From contig VIIQ02000039.1 in assembly GCA_007449985.2 (NCBI GenBank), forward strand, positions 372,001 to 436,000: 64,000 nucleotides of DNA, written 5' to 3'. The notes beneath the pieces are model-generated. The model was not told where the DNA came from. It ran no database searches and worked only from the letters and a program-made list of their open reading frames with translations. Each line of letters begins with the position of its first letter. Within the stretch, counting starts at the first letter, position 1. A program made the position numbers and the translations under genes. Shown here in pieces: positions 1-11,980 of the stretch. Source of the DNA: Desmodesmus armatus. Its lineage: Eukaryota; Chlorophyta; Chlorophyceae; Sphaeropleales; Scenedesmaceae.

Positions 1-3000
1 CAGGTGAGTCTGATGATGGGGTATGCCCAGGCCCACACTGCTGCTGCTAGCTATGAAGCTGGAGCTTTCTACATAGCCAATCACTCTCTGCAAGCACTGT
101 CACATACAGAAGCAATTGCAGGCTGCTGTGAGTTGTTGCCTGTTGCGCCTTGCTAGCGCCTGGCAGCCAGCTGCCACTGTTTGACATGTTTGTGCTGACA
201 TTGTCATGGCTGCAGCAACAGCATGTCCTGCCACAGCAGCATGCAGCTGTGACAGGGCTCCTGATGCCTTATGTATGTGTGCGTATCTTGTGATTATCAA
301 AGGCCCTGCTGCATATCGTCTGCTGTGCAGGTAGAGTTGCTTCTCACACCTACAAACGTGAACACAGTGTATGTACCCAGACCTGAATTGCTGGCCTTCA
401 TTGCTATACAGCAGTGGGTGCAGCAGCACTTGGGCTTGCTTCTACCCCTACTGAATGGCAGCTTTGTGCTTGTGCACAGCAACAACCTCCATGAAAACCA
501 AACAGCAGCAGGTGGGGTGCTGCGAGACTCGAGCCACATACAGGACGGTGGTGGCGGCGGCAGTAGCAGCACCATGCAGCACACGAACAGCCTGGCGGCT
601 GCTGCAGCCATGGCAGCTGCCATCCCCTGGCGGCTGCGTCAGGTATCGGCTGTGGAGGTGGTGCCTGGTGGTGACCCTGCAGATGCAACAGTGGTGCTGG
701 TGGGGGGTGACAGGGTTGCTGCTGGCCAAGTTGGGCCATTGCAGCAGGGCGATGGGCAAATGGACCAGCCTGCAGTCCTTCAGGATGTAGTGGACTACCA
801 GGTATGATAAGTGCACACGTTCATGGTGGCCGCATGGGCTGCTGGCTGCTGTTTCTGCATTTCTCCAGTGCAGTACTGGCCTTAGTAGTGGCTGCCGTCT
901 GCTGTAAGTCAGGTCAGGCGCCACCTGCGTAGATTGTGAGCGTGGGTACGTGACACATGTCTGCTGCTTCTGTTTTTGTTTGATGCTCGAGTCCCTTCTC
1001 CATCCATGCAGAACCTGTGCTGTGGGCTGTGGGGTGTCACGAACAGCAACGCCGACAATAACGGCAACCTTCTTGCGGTGTTGCTGCCGTGCTCGATCCC
1101 TCTCCATCTAGTATCCACTGCATGGCATGCAGTGCCTGTGCTGTAAGCTGGGAGGCCTGCAGGGACCAAGTGTCCCAGCCCTGACCTGTGCTGGCATGTC
1201 TTGTGCTCGACCTGCAAAGTCTGTGTGTGTATGCGCCTGCTTTTATTTGCTGCCCGCAGTACCTGTTCTGTGAGCTGGCGGCCCTGCAGGCACTGACTTT
1301 CCTGCCCTTGACCTGTGCTGGCATGCCGTTTGCGCAACTTGCAAAGTGTATGTGTGTGTGCCTGCTTTTGTTTGCTGCCTGCAGTACCTGTGCTGTGAGC
1401 TGGCGGCCCTGCAGGCAGCTGGCGTTCTCAGCAGCTTTAGGGTCCATGATGTGGCACATGTGGCGTGGCGCATGAAGCTCGCCACAGAACTGGAGACTGT
1501 GATTGAACAGCACAAACAGGTATGTTGCAGCAATCTGCATGGCTTGTGTGACAGCTGCACAGCGGTATGTCTTGCAGCGGCGGTCTTGCAGCAGCACCTG
1601 ATCTACTTGTCCCCGCATCCCTCAGCTCACTGCGGTGAGCTGGCTACGTTGTGCCGTGCCATGCCGTGGCAAGCTGTCTGGCGTCTGATGTAGACAAAAC
1701 TTGAGCCTCTGCCGGTGGCTTCAGAGCCACACGCTTATTCCAGCTTTGTTGGTGTCTTATATGTTGATGTTGTGTGTGCACTGCATCACTGTGGCACTCA
1801 GCAGCATGGTGTGTGCAGCTGCTGTCCGGTGGTTCAGTCGGCATTCAGCTGTGCTTTGTCTTGGTGGTCATGCTCTGGCACCATCTGAGCCTCATCGGCT
1901 CCACACGTCCTGTTTAGGCATTATCTAGACCTAGAAATAGTAATGTTGATTCCCAGGTGACCAACTGTGTGCATCATGCTGTGTGGTGCTGTGCAGGAGC
2001 AAGCTGCTTTGGTGGCTGCTGGTGATGAGGAGCTGGTGGAGGGGGCACACCAGGCATCCCTCATCAATGTCAGGGGCACGTTGGCACGCCTGCCGCCCAT
2101 GGATTGGGTGGATGGACAGGTGAGGCCCCGGGGGTAGGGTGCCTGGCTCTCGGTGGCTTATGCCTGAGGGTGTTCCAGTCTTGTGTTGCCGCTGGGGCAG
2201 TGACTAGCTGACTGTGTCCTCGTCCTGCGGCCTCCAGCACACATATCAAGGGATGTGCGTCTTTAAAGGCGTGCTGTCATTTCAAGAGGCAACACAGCTG
2301 CTGGACTGTGGTCTGGCAAGGCAAGCAGGGTTGACGGCGTGTGGCTGCAACCCGTGGACCCTCTTTGGTGTCTCTAAAGTGTGCAAAGAGGTCCCCAGCA
2401 TGCAAAGTTGCTGTAATTGTTTTATCTGGACACTGGTGCAGCATGCGCGCGGCTCTCAAGCCAGCCTGCCCAATAGGTTGCAGAGGTGCAGTGGGCATGT
2501 TGATATTGACACCTGCTGTGCTGCTCTGTCCCTGCAGATCCTGCAGTATATTGAGCTCAACCCTCAGGTGTGGCCAGAGGCTCCTGGCCAGCCCTGGCAG
2601 CTGCTGAGTGCCGGGCACTTCAATCAGCTGCTGCAGGATGCTGCCACAGCCTGGCAGCACTACGTGCAGTGCAAACTGGCAGAACAGCAGCCGCAGCCTG
2701 CGACTGACTTTGTTCCCTGGCAGCCTCTTGCTGCTGACGAGGCTGAGGAGCCTCAGGAGCCTGAGCAACACCATTCTGTTGCAGAGGCGCTCACTGCTCA
2801 GCAAGGCCTGCAGACACAGGCACAGCACGCTCAGCACGAGCACGGACAGCTGCAGCAGCCCCAGCAGCTGCAGCAGCACCAGGACGCGAACCAGCAGCAC
2901 GAGCCAGAGCAGCAGCACAAGCCACAACAGCAGCAACAGCAACAGGAACAGCAACAGGACCAGCAGCAGCAGCAGCAGCACGCAGTGGGAGGCAGCCCGC

Positions 3001-6000
3001 ACCTCAACCAGCAGATGTCAGCAACAGCGCTTGCCATCAACCTGATCAGTGGCGGCGGTGCTGCTCTTGACACCAGTTTCGATGACGATGAGTTTCTTGA
3101 GGATCTGTTTGCCCCAGCACAGCAGCAGCCAGCAGATGCTGCTGCCTTGCCCCTCCCCTACAGCAGCATGGGCACAGCAGCTGACACAGGCGCGCCTGCT
3201 GCTGATTGGGCGATGTGGACGCAGCGAGGGGAAGCGCGTGCGCCAGCAGCAGCTGATAATGCAGGGGGTGACACCCGCTCTCCCAGGGAGGGCCGTGATA
3301 GGTTCACAGACCCTGTGCTGGGGCGGGCAGGCATGCAGGGCAGCTGGCACCGCCGCGACTTTGAGTCTGGCAGGGGCGGTGGGAGGAGGGGCCGAAGCTT
3401 CCTGCAAAGGTCAGCACACTTTAGGGAGCTGCAGGATGGCCCACGGTATCGGGGGCGGCCTGACAATGGCAGGGACCGCAGCAGGGACTACAGCAAGGGT
3501 CGCAGCAGGGACTACAGCAGGCAGCACAGCGGTGGCAGTCCCGACAGGCAGTACATCATGGGCCGCAGGGGCCGTGGCGGTGCTGACAGTCCCACTGGCA
3601 GGCGTGGGCGGGAAAGGCCAGGAGGCAGCAGTCCTGCACGGGACGGCAGCAGGGACCGGCCCCACATGCGCAGGGGCAGGAGCCGCTCACGGACACGCAG
3701 CCCAGCGCGCAGCCCGCCTGGGCGCGCAGGCGGCTTGAGCGGGCGCAGCAGCAGGGGCCGCGCTTTTGCCGACGCCACGCAGCGCAGCCCTGTGCGCGTG
3801 CGCCCTAGTGTGGACGACAGCAGGCGCGGCAGCAGCCCTGACACAAACCGGAGGGAGCGGGGTGCTGCTGCTGCTGCTGCTGCTGCTGACGTCCAGGAGG
3901 ACGGTCCTTACAGCATGTTCAGGCACCGTGACACCTCCCTGAGCCCTCCGCCCCGGAGGGCTCTCGCGGCTCTGGCGCCGCCGAGGTACACGGGCGCAGT
4001 CGAGCAGGACGTGCAAATCTACTTGAAGCACCTTGCCGTGCTGCTGGCACCTGTGCGCTTGTCCCGCCCAAACAGCATGACTCTGTACGAGCTGCGGGAC
4101 ACGTGCCCCATGCCGCCGTCCGCCAGGAAGTTTTACGGCGGCATCTTCTCCTTCCTAGATGCACGGCCAGAGCTTGAGTACTTTGAGCACGAGCCCGGCA
4201 TGACTACACGCCGTACGCACAGCGTGCACTTTGTGCCGAGGTACCATGAGGAGCTCCTGGCAGCTGTGCAGCACGAGCAGGGCCGGCCAGCAGCAGCAGC
4301 AGCAGCAGCTGGCAGCGACGGCCCTGGCAGCTACCAGCAGCATCCAGCAGCCCTCCCAGCAGCAGTCAGCAGCCCGCGCGCTGCTGGTGGCAGGAGAATG
4401 TGGACCCCATCTGCCGAGCCAGAGGACCCAGGGTTTGACCCAGCAGTCATTGAGCGCTTCACGCGGCCGTGGCTGCTGCACTTTGCCGAGTGGCTGAGTC
4501 ACCCCAAGCATGCGGGCCACCCCAGCGCTTCTCTCAGCGAGTTGGAGGAGCGCCTGCCCCTGCCGCCGGTGGTCCTGCAGCATTATGGCAGCATGTCCAG
4601 GTTTGTGACTGCTAGGCCGGAGCTGGGGTGGGCGAGGCCCTCCCGCGATGGCGACGGGCACAAAAGGGAGGTGCAGATCGAGCCGGGCTATTTTGCAGAC
4701 CTGCTGGCTGCTGCAATAAAGGCCATGTCTGAGCGCATTGCTGCAAAGCGTGCAGTGAAGCAGGCGCGCCAGCAACAGACTGTAGAGCAGCTGCAGGCAG
4801 TGTCGCAGCCGCCGCCGCAGCAGCAGCAGCAGCAGGAGGAGGAGGAGAGGGAGTGCCGTGCAGCAGCTGACAAGCCTGCTGTGGCCACCCCGAGATGTGT
4901 GCGGCGGTGGGAGGCAAAGCAGCAGCAGCAGCGGCATGCTGAAAAGGGACCTGATTCAGAGGTGCAGGAGCCTGGCTCACAGCCTAGTAGGGCTGTTGGT
5001 GGAGCTGCTGCAGCGGCAGCAGCTGAACCCGCAGCGAAGCCAGCTCCTCGTGACCGCCGCAGCACGGCAGCTGCACCTCCTGCTGCTGTTGCTGCAGCGG
5101 CTGAGCTAGCAGCAAAACCCGCTCGTCACCGCAGCAGCACGGCAGCTGCAATTTCTGCCGCTGCTGCTGTTGCAGAAGCGGCAGCATCTGAACGGGCGGA
5201 GAAGCCATCTCGTGACCCCAGAAGGGTTGCAGCTGCATCTCCTGCTGCCGTTGCTGCAGCGGCAGCGGCTGAGCCCGCAGAGAAGCCATTTCTTCTTGAC
5301 CATGGCAGCACATCAGCTGCAACTCCTGCTGCTGTTCCTGCAGCAGCGGCAGCAGCAGCAGCAGCAGCTGAAACCGCAGCGAAGCCACCTCGCGGCCGCA
5401 GCAGCACTCCTGCGGCAGCAGCCTCTGGGCTGCAACAGCAGCAGCAGCAGCAGCGCAGGTCGGGCAAGGCAGATAAAGCGTCAGCAGCAGCTGCTGCAGA
5501 TGCGAATGAGGGTATCCAGGACGGCATACAGAGGGACAAGCGTCGCAGCAGCAGCAGCCAGGGCAAGCATGGCCGCAGAGAGCGCAGCAGGAGCAGGAGC
5601 AGGAGCAAAGATCGCGACAGGCCATCCAAGAAGAGGCCGAGCAGCAGCAGCGGCAGGGAAACAGACAAGGGCAGGGAGGTCGGCACGGACAAGCAGCCCA
5701 GCGGCAAGGACAAAATCAGCAAGGGCGGCAGCCGCAGCAGCAGCAAGCGCAAAGCTAGTGAGGGACCTGCTGATGACAGCAGGCCCAGCAGGGCCGCAGC
5801 TGCCAAGCACCACAGCAGCAGGGAGCCAGCCGACTCTGCAACAGTGAGCGAGGTCCCCGGCAGGCAGCAGGGGTCAGCAGCGCAGGGAGGCAGCAAGCAG
5901 CGGGGCAGAGGGGACGCCGGGGCTGGAACAGCAGCTCCCAGGGGCCGGCATGACCCCGGCTCAGGTGCCAATTCCGAGCCCTTGGGTGGTGGTTTGGGGC

Positions 6001-6761
6001 GCATGGCTGGCCCCGGGCCTGACTTGAGGCCTGCGTGGGGCAGCTCCATGCTGCCTCCACCCCCGCATGGCTGGCCTGACGACCGTGACGGCTATGGGAG
6101 CATGCTGCCCCCACCACCGATGGGGGGCGGTGATGAGTGGTGGGAGCCTGTACCTTACGGGGCCCCACCCCCAGGGATGTATCCGAGTCGGTACCATGAT
6201 GATGGCCCCATGCGGGACCCGTATGACCGCATGAGGCCTCCCCAGGGTCCAGGTGCTGGTGGCGGCATGCGTGGATACTATGGTGATGGGCCAGACCCTT
6301 ACGGCGGCAGGATGGCTCCTCCTAGGTATGGCAGTCCTGAGCCCTTTCCCATTGGAGGGCCAGGGGCAGGGCCTGGAGGGGCAGGCATGCCGCGGTACCG
6401 GCCTTCCAGTGCGGCCTTACAGGAATTTGAAGAGAACTTGCATAGGAAGTTCATGCTGATGCGGCCAGGTGCGGTGCTGAGCGTACCTGCAGCGGCGCAG
6501 CTGCTGCCGCGCGACCTGGCGCAGTACATGCGCCATGCAGACGGCATGACGGTGCAGAGGATCGTGAGTGAGAATCTGGCGGGGTGGGAGGTGGTTCGGG
6601 ACGCAGCTGGGGCCGAGGTGGTGGGGCGGGCCGCTCAACCGCGGCCGGTGCAGCGGCAGCTGGTCTGTCACCTTTGGGTGCCTGAGAAGGGCGGAGGCTG
6701 CACGTACGCTGCGAGGTGCGACTATAAGCACGTCCTGCCAGAGGTGTTATGGAACACGTGA
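1..6761 (+). CDS. Family member A: RS-rich, CCCH-finger protein (5' end outside window)
   Basis: Not a family I recognise by name. The window opens on the last three bases of an exon (CAG, then GTGAGT). Exons: 331-801, 1385-1519, 1997-2119, 2538-6761, all phase 0, giving 1650 residues plus the missing first exon. The core carries LLTPTNVN, IPWRLRQVSAVEV, VVLVGGDRV, then YLCCELAALQ, then ILQYIELNP...QPWQLLS and AWQHYVQCKL. The large last exon holds a Gln-rich stretch, an acidic FDDDEFLEDLF patch, an Arg/Ser/Gly-rich region (about 3290-3860), two copies of an ~85-residue domain (about 3985-4260 and 4440-4720), Ala/Gln tracts, a Lys/Arg/Ser region (about 5520-5800), a Gly/Pro-rich region, a possible third diverged copy (6414-6620) and a C-terminal C-x10-C-x5-C-x3-H finger at 6666-6731. 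RS plus CCCH suggests RNA binding in the nucleus; this is inference. Exon joins fit the paralogues in the window. Confidence 0.82.
1012..1384 (+). repeat. Three decayed copies of the start of A's exon at 1385
   Basis: The true exon starts TACCTGTGCTGTGAGC at 1385 after a CAG acceptor. Earlier copies start at 1012, 1133 and 1260, each also after CAG, so the period is 121-127 bases over four units. The copy at 1260 keeps about 40 exon-like bases and its upstream pyrimidine-rich stretch; the older two are more diverged. None leads to a usable donor that I can see. Confidence 0.85.
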
Positions 6762-8847
6762 AGTGAAGATGGGGCCGACTGAGCTGTGGGCTCATTTCGT
6801 TGGGCCAGCAGCGCCAGTGCAGCAAGCTACGGCAGGCTGCTGTGGGCCATGACAGCGCTGAGCAAGCTGCGTTGCTTGTAGGCACAGCACTGCAGCAACA
6901 CCAACAGCATATGGGTCCGGCAGTGACAGCAGCTGTGGGGTGGGTATCCCCAACACCACCAAGAGAGGCTTCTGGCAGCGACAGCATTGGCGACAGCAGC
7001 AGTGGGGTGTCTGTTGCAGCACCACCAACAGAGGGGTCTGGCAGGGACAGCAGCGGCAAGGGTGCCTTTCCCAGCACCACCAACAGAGGGTTCTGGCAGC
7101 GACGGCAGCGGCAGGGGTGTTGACAGGGGCTGTGGTGCATTTGTGGTGGGCAGGGGAGGCAGGTGGGGGTTGGGGACTGTATGGGAGCTCTTTCAGGCAG
7201 CATCATGATCATGCTGAGCAGGTGGCTATTGCACATCCAAGTGTGGATTATATGAGGGACTGTACAGGATGGTGGTGCAGCTTTTGACCTGCACTGTAGG
7301 GGCTGGTGTCCTGAGGGCGGAGGAGGCAATTGGGTTGGGGACTGTTTGACAGCTGCTTCAGGCATATTGATCTTGCAAATTGAGCTGCAGCAGGGCAGGG
7401 GCTGTCTGTCCATGTCAACATGTGAGTGTGTGACGTTGCGCAGGAGGGCTGTGCAGCCTACCGACCTGCAAGGGCTTGAGGGTTGTCGTGTGTTTGGCAT
7501 TCAATCCTCTAGTTGAGGATGCATGTGTAGCTAGCACACTATCAACATGCAAGTCACATGTGTGTGCTGTGGGTGCTATGCATGGCTGGGTCAGCAGGGG
7601 CAGGGGCGAGGGTTTGCAGGGCTCTTGGTGGTGCTTGCTTGTGCAGGGGTAGCTTTGAGATGTGTTGAGATGCGTTGAGATGCCGCCGGCAGGCTTGTGA
7701 ATGCATGTTGATGGTGAGGATGCACAGGAGGGCTGTGCAGCCCATGACTTGCACTGTGGATGGCCGTGTGTGCTGTGGGTTCACACATGGCGGGGTTGTT
7801 GCAGCAGCTGCAGGGGCCAAGACGTGCAGGGAACATAACAATGCCGGCTTCCGCAGCAATTTTTGCAGCATCTGCTGCTGACAAAGCAGCTGGGGCAGGG
7901 AAAGCTGTAGGAGGCCAGTTGCATGAAGGATGGTGGAGTTTTCTGTGGGCAGCTGCGACAGGCATCATGATTATGCTGGGCAGGTGGTTTGGCATGCTTA
8001 TACAAGTACAAGTGGTACGAGCTTGTACATGTATGGGGCATCAGTTGTACAGAGGGCTGTGCAGCTACAATGCCAGGGACTGACTGGACCAGTGCTGCGC
8101 AGGCTCGCTGCTGGGCACCTGCTGCTTGTTGTGTTTGTAGGCATATCTACACGTTTAGGCAATTGGGAGGGCCTCAGGCTGCAAAACATTGTCTGGACCC
8201 CTCGTGTAAAGCCATTGTGCTGTTCATTTCCTTGCCCCCTCCCTGCTTTTGCTGTTGTGTATGGCTCCATGCTGCCTGTTTGCCTCTTCAGCCGTTGCGA
8301 CTCTGGGCTACGCAGATGTGGCTGTATAGTGTCAGTAGGATCCAGCAGCTGAGCTGTTCAAGCTCGAGTCTGCCAGTGCCACAGCGACACGTGCCCCCAG
8401 TGCTCCCCCACTGCAAGCCCTGTTTGTGTGCCAGCATGCGCCACAACCTGGCTCCCTTGGTCTGTGCTATCAGCACAGGATGTGTTCTTCTTGAAGTCTG
8501 ACAAAGTGCTCCGATACCCAAAGGAGACTCCTGAACTGCTCATCAGCAGCAGAACAGCTCAGCTGTAGTGCAAAGTGGGATGATGAGGGCAAGCCCTCTG
8601 CGCACAATAATTCAATTGAGCTTGAGTTCCGTGCCAGTACTGATAACCAACGATTCCTACGCAAAACAGCCTGGATGGTTTCAGGGCTTTGTGAGACCGA
8701 GGTGAGGCAGGAGTAGAGGACGAACCGGACAGCCAATTTCCTTCTGTGAAAGCCTGTTGTCGTTTACAACGTTGCGAGAGGGACGCTGTCTGGAGGGGAC
8801 GTGGCGCGAGCAGACGGCAGCAATCGCAAGGTTGTGAGGCAGCAATC
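6762..8847. repeat. Intergenic region between A and bL31 with degenerate tandem repeats
   Basis: No gene is supported here. From 6945 to 7125 a ~62-base unit (around CACCACCAACAGAGG) occurs three times. A looser ~300-base unit recurs around 7443, 7727 and 8050, marked by GAGGGCTGTGCAGC, with matching CATCATGAT.ATGCTG...CAGGTGG blocks at about 7201 and 7961. It probably contains A's 3' untranslated region and the bL31 promoter. A TGTAA is present at about 8204, far from A's stop. Confidence 0.6.
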
Positions 8848-11016
8848 ATGGCCTCCACAATCAGCAGCTTCTGCGGCAGCAATGTGAAGTCATTCAAGGC
8901 AAATGCAGGCCTCAGCAGACAGCAACCAGTTTTGCGCGGCGTGACAGCAGCCACGATGCGCAAGAGGGACATCCACCCTGAGTGGTATGATGAGGCCAAG
9001 GTGTTCTGCAATGGTGTGGAGGTCATGACAGTGGGGGGCACAAAGGAGACATACAACGTTGATGTCTACTCAGGCAACCACCCCTTCTACCAGGTCAGTG
9101 GGGATGCAATTGCGGTCAACAGCACCAGCAGCACCAGCAGCAGTGGGGATGCCAGGCAGGCTGACAGTGCCTTAAATTTTAGCTAAATGGTGGAATGCAC
9201 CATCGTAGGGATTAGGTGAATGTGCAGGAGACTTTTCCAGCATGGGGGTAGTTGCAGTGGCCTTTGATGGTTCTGCCAGAGTTCTGCAGAAGGCTCTGCC
9301 AGCCTATTGCAGCGTGCCACGATGCAGCCAGCACATCAGCAGCAGAAGCTTTCAGTGCTTTCACGGTCAGGTCAGGCTCTGCGCTGAAAGCATGACATGC
9401 CAGCCGGCCAGCTTGACCACACCCACACCCTCCAGAGCAGCAGGCATCAGCGGCAGTGGCGTCAGCACTTCAGTACAAACTGCAGTTTGGACTGACAGTC
9501 AGCCGCGGTACCAAAGCAGCAGCAGTCATAAGAAACTGGGGTGGGCAGGCTCAGGCTTCTCATAGTGTATGTCAGGCCGTAACCTGACATAGTCTGACAG
9601 AAGGCTGAGCCTGCCCACCACAGTTGCCTATGCCTGCCGCTGCTTTGGCACTGCGGCTGACAGTCAGTTCAAACTGCTACGGCCACAACTCTCAGACGTG
9701 CCGGGGGTGCCACATGCCGGGGGCACTGCACAGTGTACCGGACACAGCAGTATCAGGCTGGCACTGTCAGCAGCAACAGCACAGCTGTGGACGGTGGCAA
9801 GCTGACGCGCCTGTGTACGGCGCAGCTGTGCAGTGCCCCTTGTGGGGGTCTTCTGGATGTGTGTCTCAATTGTGGGGTGGCGGTTGTGTGGTGGCTTTTT
9901 GCATGTGGGCCCACTGGTGACATGCAAGGCTGATGAACGTTGCCACACTGCAGCTGTGTTGCATGCAGCAGGGATGCTGAGTCTGCTACTGCTATTTCCG
10001 CTTCTCTCGCGTGGTCTGTGTGTACACAGGGCAAGGGCACCATCCTGGTTGCAGATGCTGGGCAGCTGGACAATTTCCATCTACACTCTTGTTGCAGTCA
10101 CTTCACTGCTCTGCTACTGCTGTTGCTACCTCTGCTTCTTTTGCACAGGGCAAGGGCACCATCCTGGTTGCAGATGCAGGCCAGCTGGACAAGTTCAAGA
10201 AGAAGTTTGGCGGCCTCGGTGACCTCGCAGAGATCGGAGCAGCAGCAGCAGCCAGCGGACCACCAACAGGTGAGAGGACTGTCTGAAGGGGTCGCGAGGG
10301 GTTTGCAGAGGGGTTGAGAGGGTATGTTGAAGGTGACTGGGTGTTTTGCTGCATGGGTCAATTTTTGCAAGGGGCAAGGGGGTTCTTCAGAGGCGTTGGA
10401 AGTGTTGTGCAGAGGGGTGAGAGGGTTTTGCAGATGGGTGAGCGTTTTTTGCTGAGATATGCGAGAGTTGTGTAGAAAGGTTGAGAGGGGTTGCAGATGG
10501 GTGGCAGGCTTGTGCAGAAGGAGTGACAAGCAATTGTGGTGTCGTGTAGCTGTCCATGCCAATGGACGCTCCGTGGCAACCTACTGCGAGGGTTCAGAAA
10601 GTCATTGTGAAATCACCGACACATTTATCATCTGTCAAGGCGGGCTAGTGGTAATGCTAGGCTGGCAGCTTGCACTGCCACTCTGTGACAGTCAGTTTGC
10701 TGCCACACCACCATGACAGTGACAGAGAGCCGCTAGTTGTCCTGTAATGACGTGCTCATGTGTTGCCCGCACTCCTAGTTGGTGGGCTGCAAGCTGCCTG
10801 GTGGTGCCTAAATGCCGGCACTTCAGCTATGTGCTGACACTTCAGCTAGGTGACGGCCTTTTGATGACATGGATGGTGGGTTTAGTCATCAGCCTGCTTG
10901 CAAAATGCCGACACGTCTGACTAACCCCCCTGTTTGCTGTTGTGTGATGTGCAGAGGATGAGAGTGCCAAGAAGATTGGCACAAGCCCCAAGGCCAACAA
11001 GAAGAAGCGGCGGTGA
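8848..11016 (+). CDS. PRPL31: Plastid ribosomal protein bL31 (nuclear gene)
   Basis: Component of the large subunit of the chloroplast ribosome, made in the cytosol and imported. Exons 8848-9093, 10149-10269 and 10955-11016 join in phase (0, then 1) to give 142 residues. Residues 1-35 or so are rich in Ser, Ala and basic residues without acids, as in a chloroplast transit peptide. The mature part begins [10 protein letters not shown] and continues through [27 protein letters not shown] and LDKFKKKFG, the standard bL31 order. The two CxxC zinc-binding pairs of the C+ form are missing: only one Cys (FCNG) remains, so this is a zinc-free type. A Lys/Arg tail (KKKRR) ends the protein. ATG 8848 is the first ATG in the open frame. 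Intron 1 holds a foldback hairpin and a duplicated exon edge, entered separately. Confidence 0.93.
9482..9677. mobile_element. 196-base foldback (inverted-repeat) element in bL31 intron 1
   Basis: Two arms of about 95 bases are inverted copies of each other at roughly 80-85% identity. The left arm starts GCAGTTTGGACTGACAGTCA at 9482; the complement of the right arm, ending at 9677, starts GCAGTTTGAACTGACTGTCA. The centre is TATGTCAGG-CCGTAA-CCTGACATA, so the arms pair almost to the loop. No clear target-site duplication was seen. It may be a foldback MITE or an intronic small-RNA precursor. Confidence 0.8.
10029..10148 (+). repeat. Tandem copy of the start of bL31 exon 2
   Basis: The 47 bases at 10029-10075, after an ACACAG acceptor, repeat the first part of true exon 2 at 10149 (GGCAAGGGCACCATCCTGGT) with only a few changes. 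The unit length is 120 bases and the pyrimidine-rich tract before the acceptor is copied too. The copy would read [17 protein letters not shown] before losing similarity. Confidence 0.9.
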
Positions 11017-11980
11017 AGCACGGCTGGTGGTGGGGCTGCTACAGTGCTTGATTCGACGGTGGCAGAACTGCGGGGCATGTGGTGTGCTGCTCGTGCCAGC
11101 AGCAGCTGCGGAACGATACTGCTGTGAAGTTTGATGTCTGTCTGCCTGGGCATCATGTGTGTCATGTATCGAGGGCCTGCTGATCGAGCAGGTGCTGTGG
11201 CTGCCTCATTTGGGGGTTGATTGTAGTATAACAGTCTCTATCGCAGGGACTTTCATTCAGGGATATTTGCGTGCAGATGCACTTGCCACTGCTTGGCACC
11301 TGCACCGCCTGTCAAGCAAGCCCTCTTGGTGTACATACATCTGCATTCGCAATATGTCTCGGCTCACAAAGCGAAGTGGCTACAGCAGCACCTTTGCATG
11401 TTGGCTGGTGCCCCTGCCAATAGGACCAGTGCAATTGCAAAGAGCCCACTCCTTTGTCGGCCCATGTCACACGAATGACACTGTTACAACTCAGCCGCCG
11501 CGCCACAGGCCACACCCAGAACATTGCATTGCAAAGCCACGTCGGCTGCGCTCTCTTCACAATCGTACAGCAGACACATCCTGGCGTCAATCATGCACTA
11601 GACAGCAGCAAGTCAGTCAGGCCATGTCACAGCCTTGCTTGTCAGCACAGCACACCAACTGACCCAGACCAGACCGGACCCCGGCACTGCATCCTCCAAA
11701 CAGCCTGTGTCCAACAGTCAACAGAGAAGGTTGGCCTACCTAGGCCTGCCTAAGCCGCAAAATGTGCTGTCCGATTGTGGCACTACAAAGGCATGTGGAG
11801 CTGCCTTGCGGGGCTGCAGCTGCAAGCTGTGCACCCACACACAGGGCCCCACCAGTCTCACCACAAAGTGCCACAACCACCTGCCCCAATTCGGGCAGTC
11901 CGAAGTCATTCACCACCGTGCACAGACTGCTGTTACACCCCTAGGCAGTCAGAACGATAGGGTCACACCCTGCACTGCTG
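11017..11980. other. Convergent 3' region between bL31 and BuGZ
   Basis: I see no gene. The region takes the 3' ends of two converging genes. On the minus strand TGTAA lies at 11937-11933, about 44 bases after the BuGZ stop, the usual chlorophyte poly(A) signal. No equivalent close to the bL31 stop was found. Confidence 0.6.

Noticed and set aside
8746..8847. Upstream extension of bL31 to 8746
   Set aside because: The frame is open there but starts with GTG and has no ATG before 8848; the peptide from 8848 already makes a good transit peptide.
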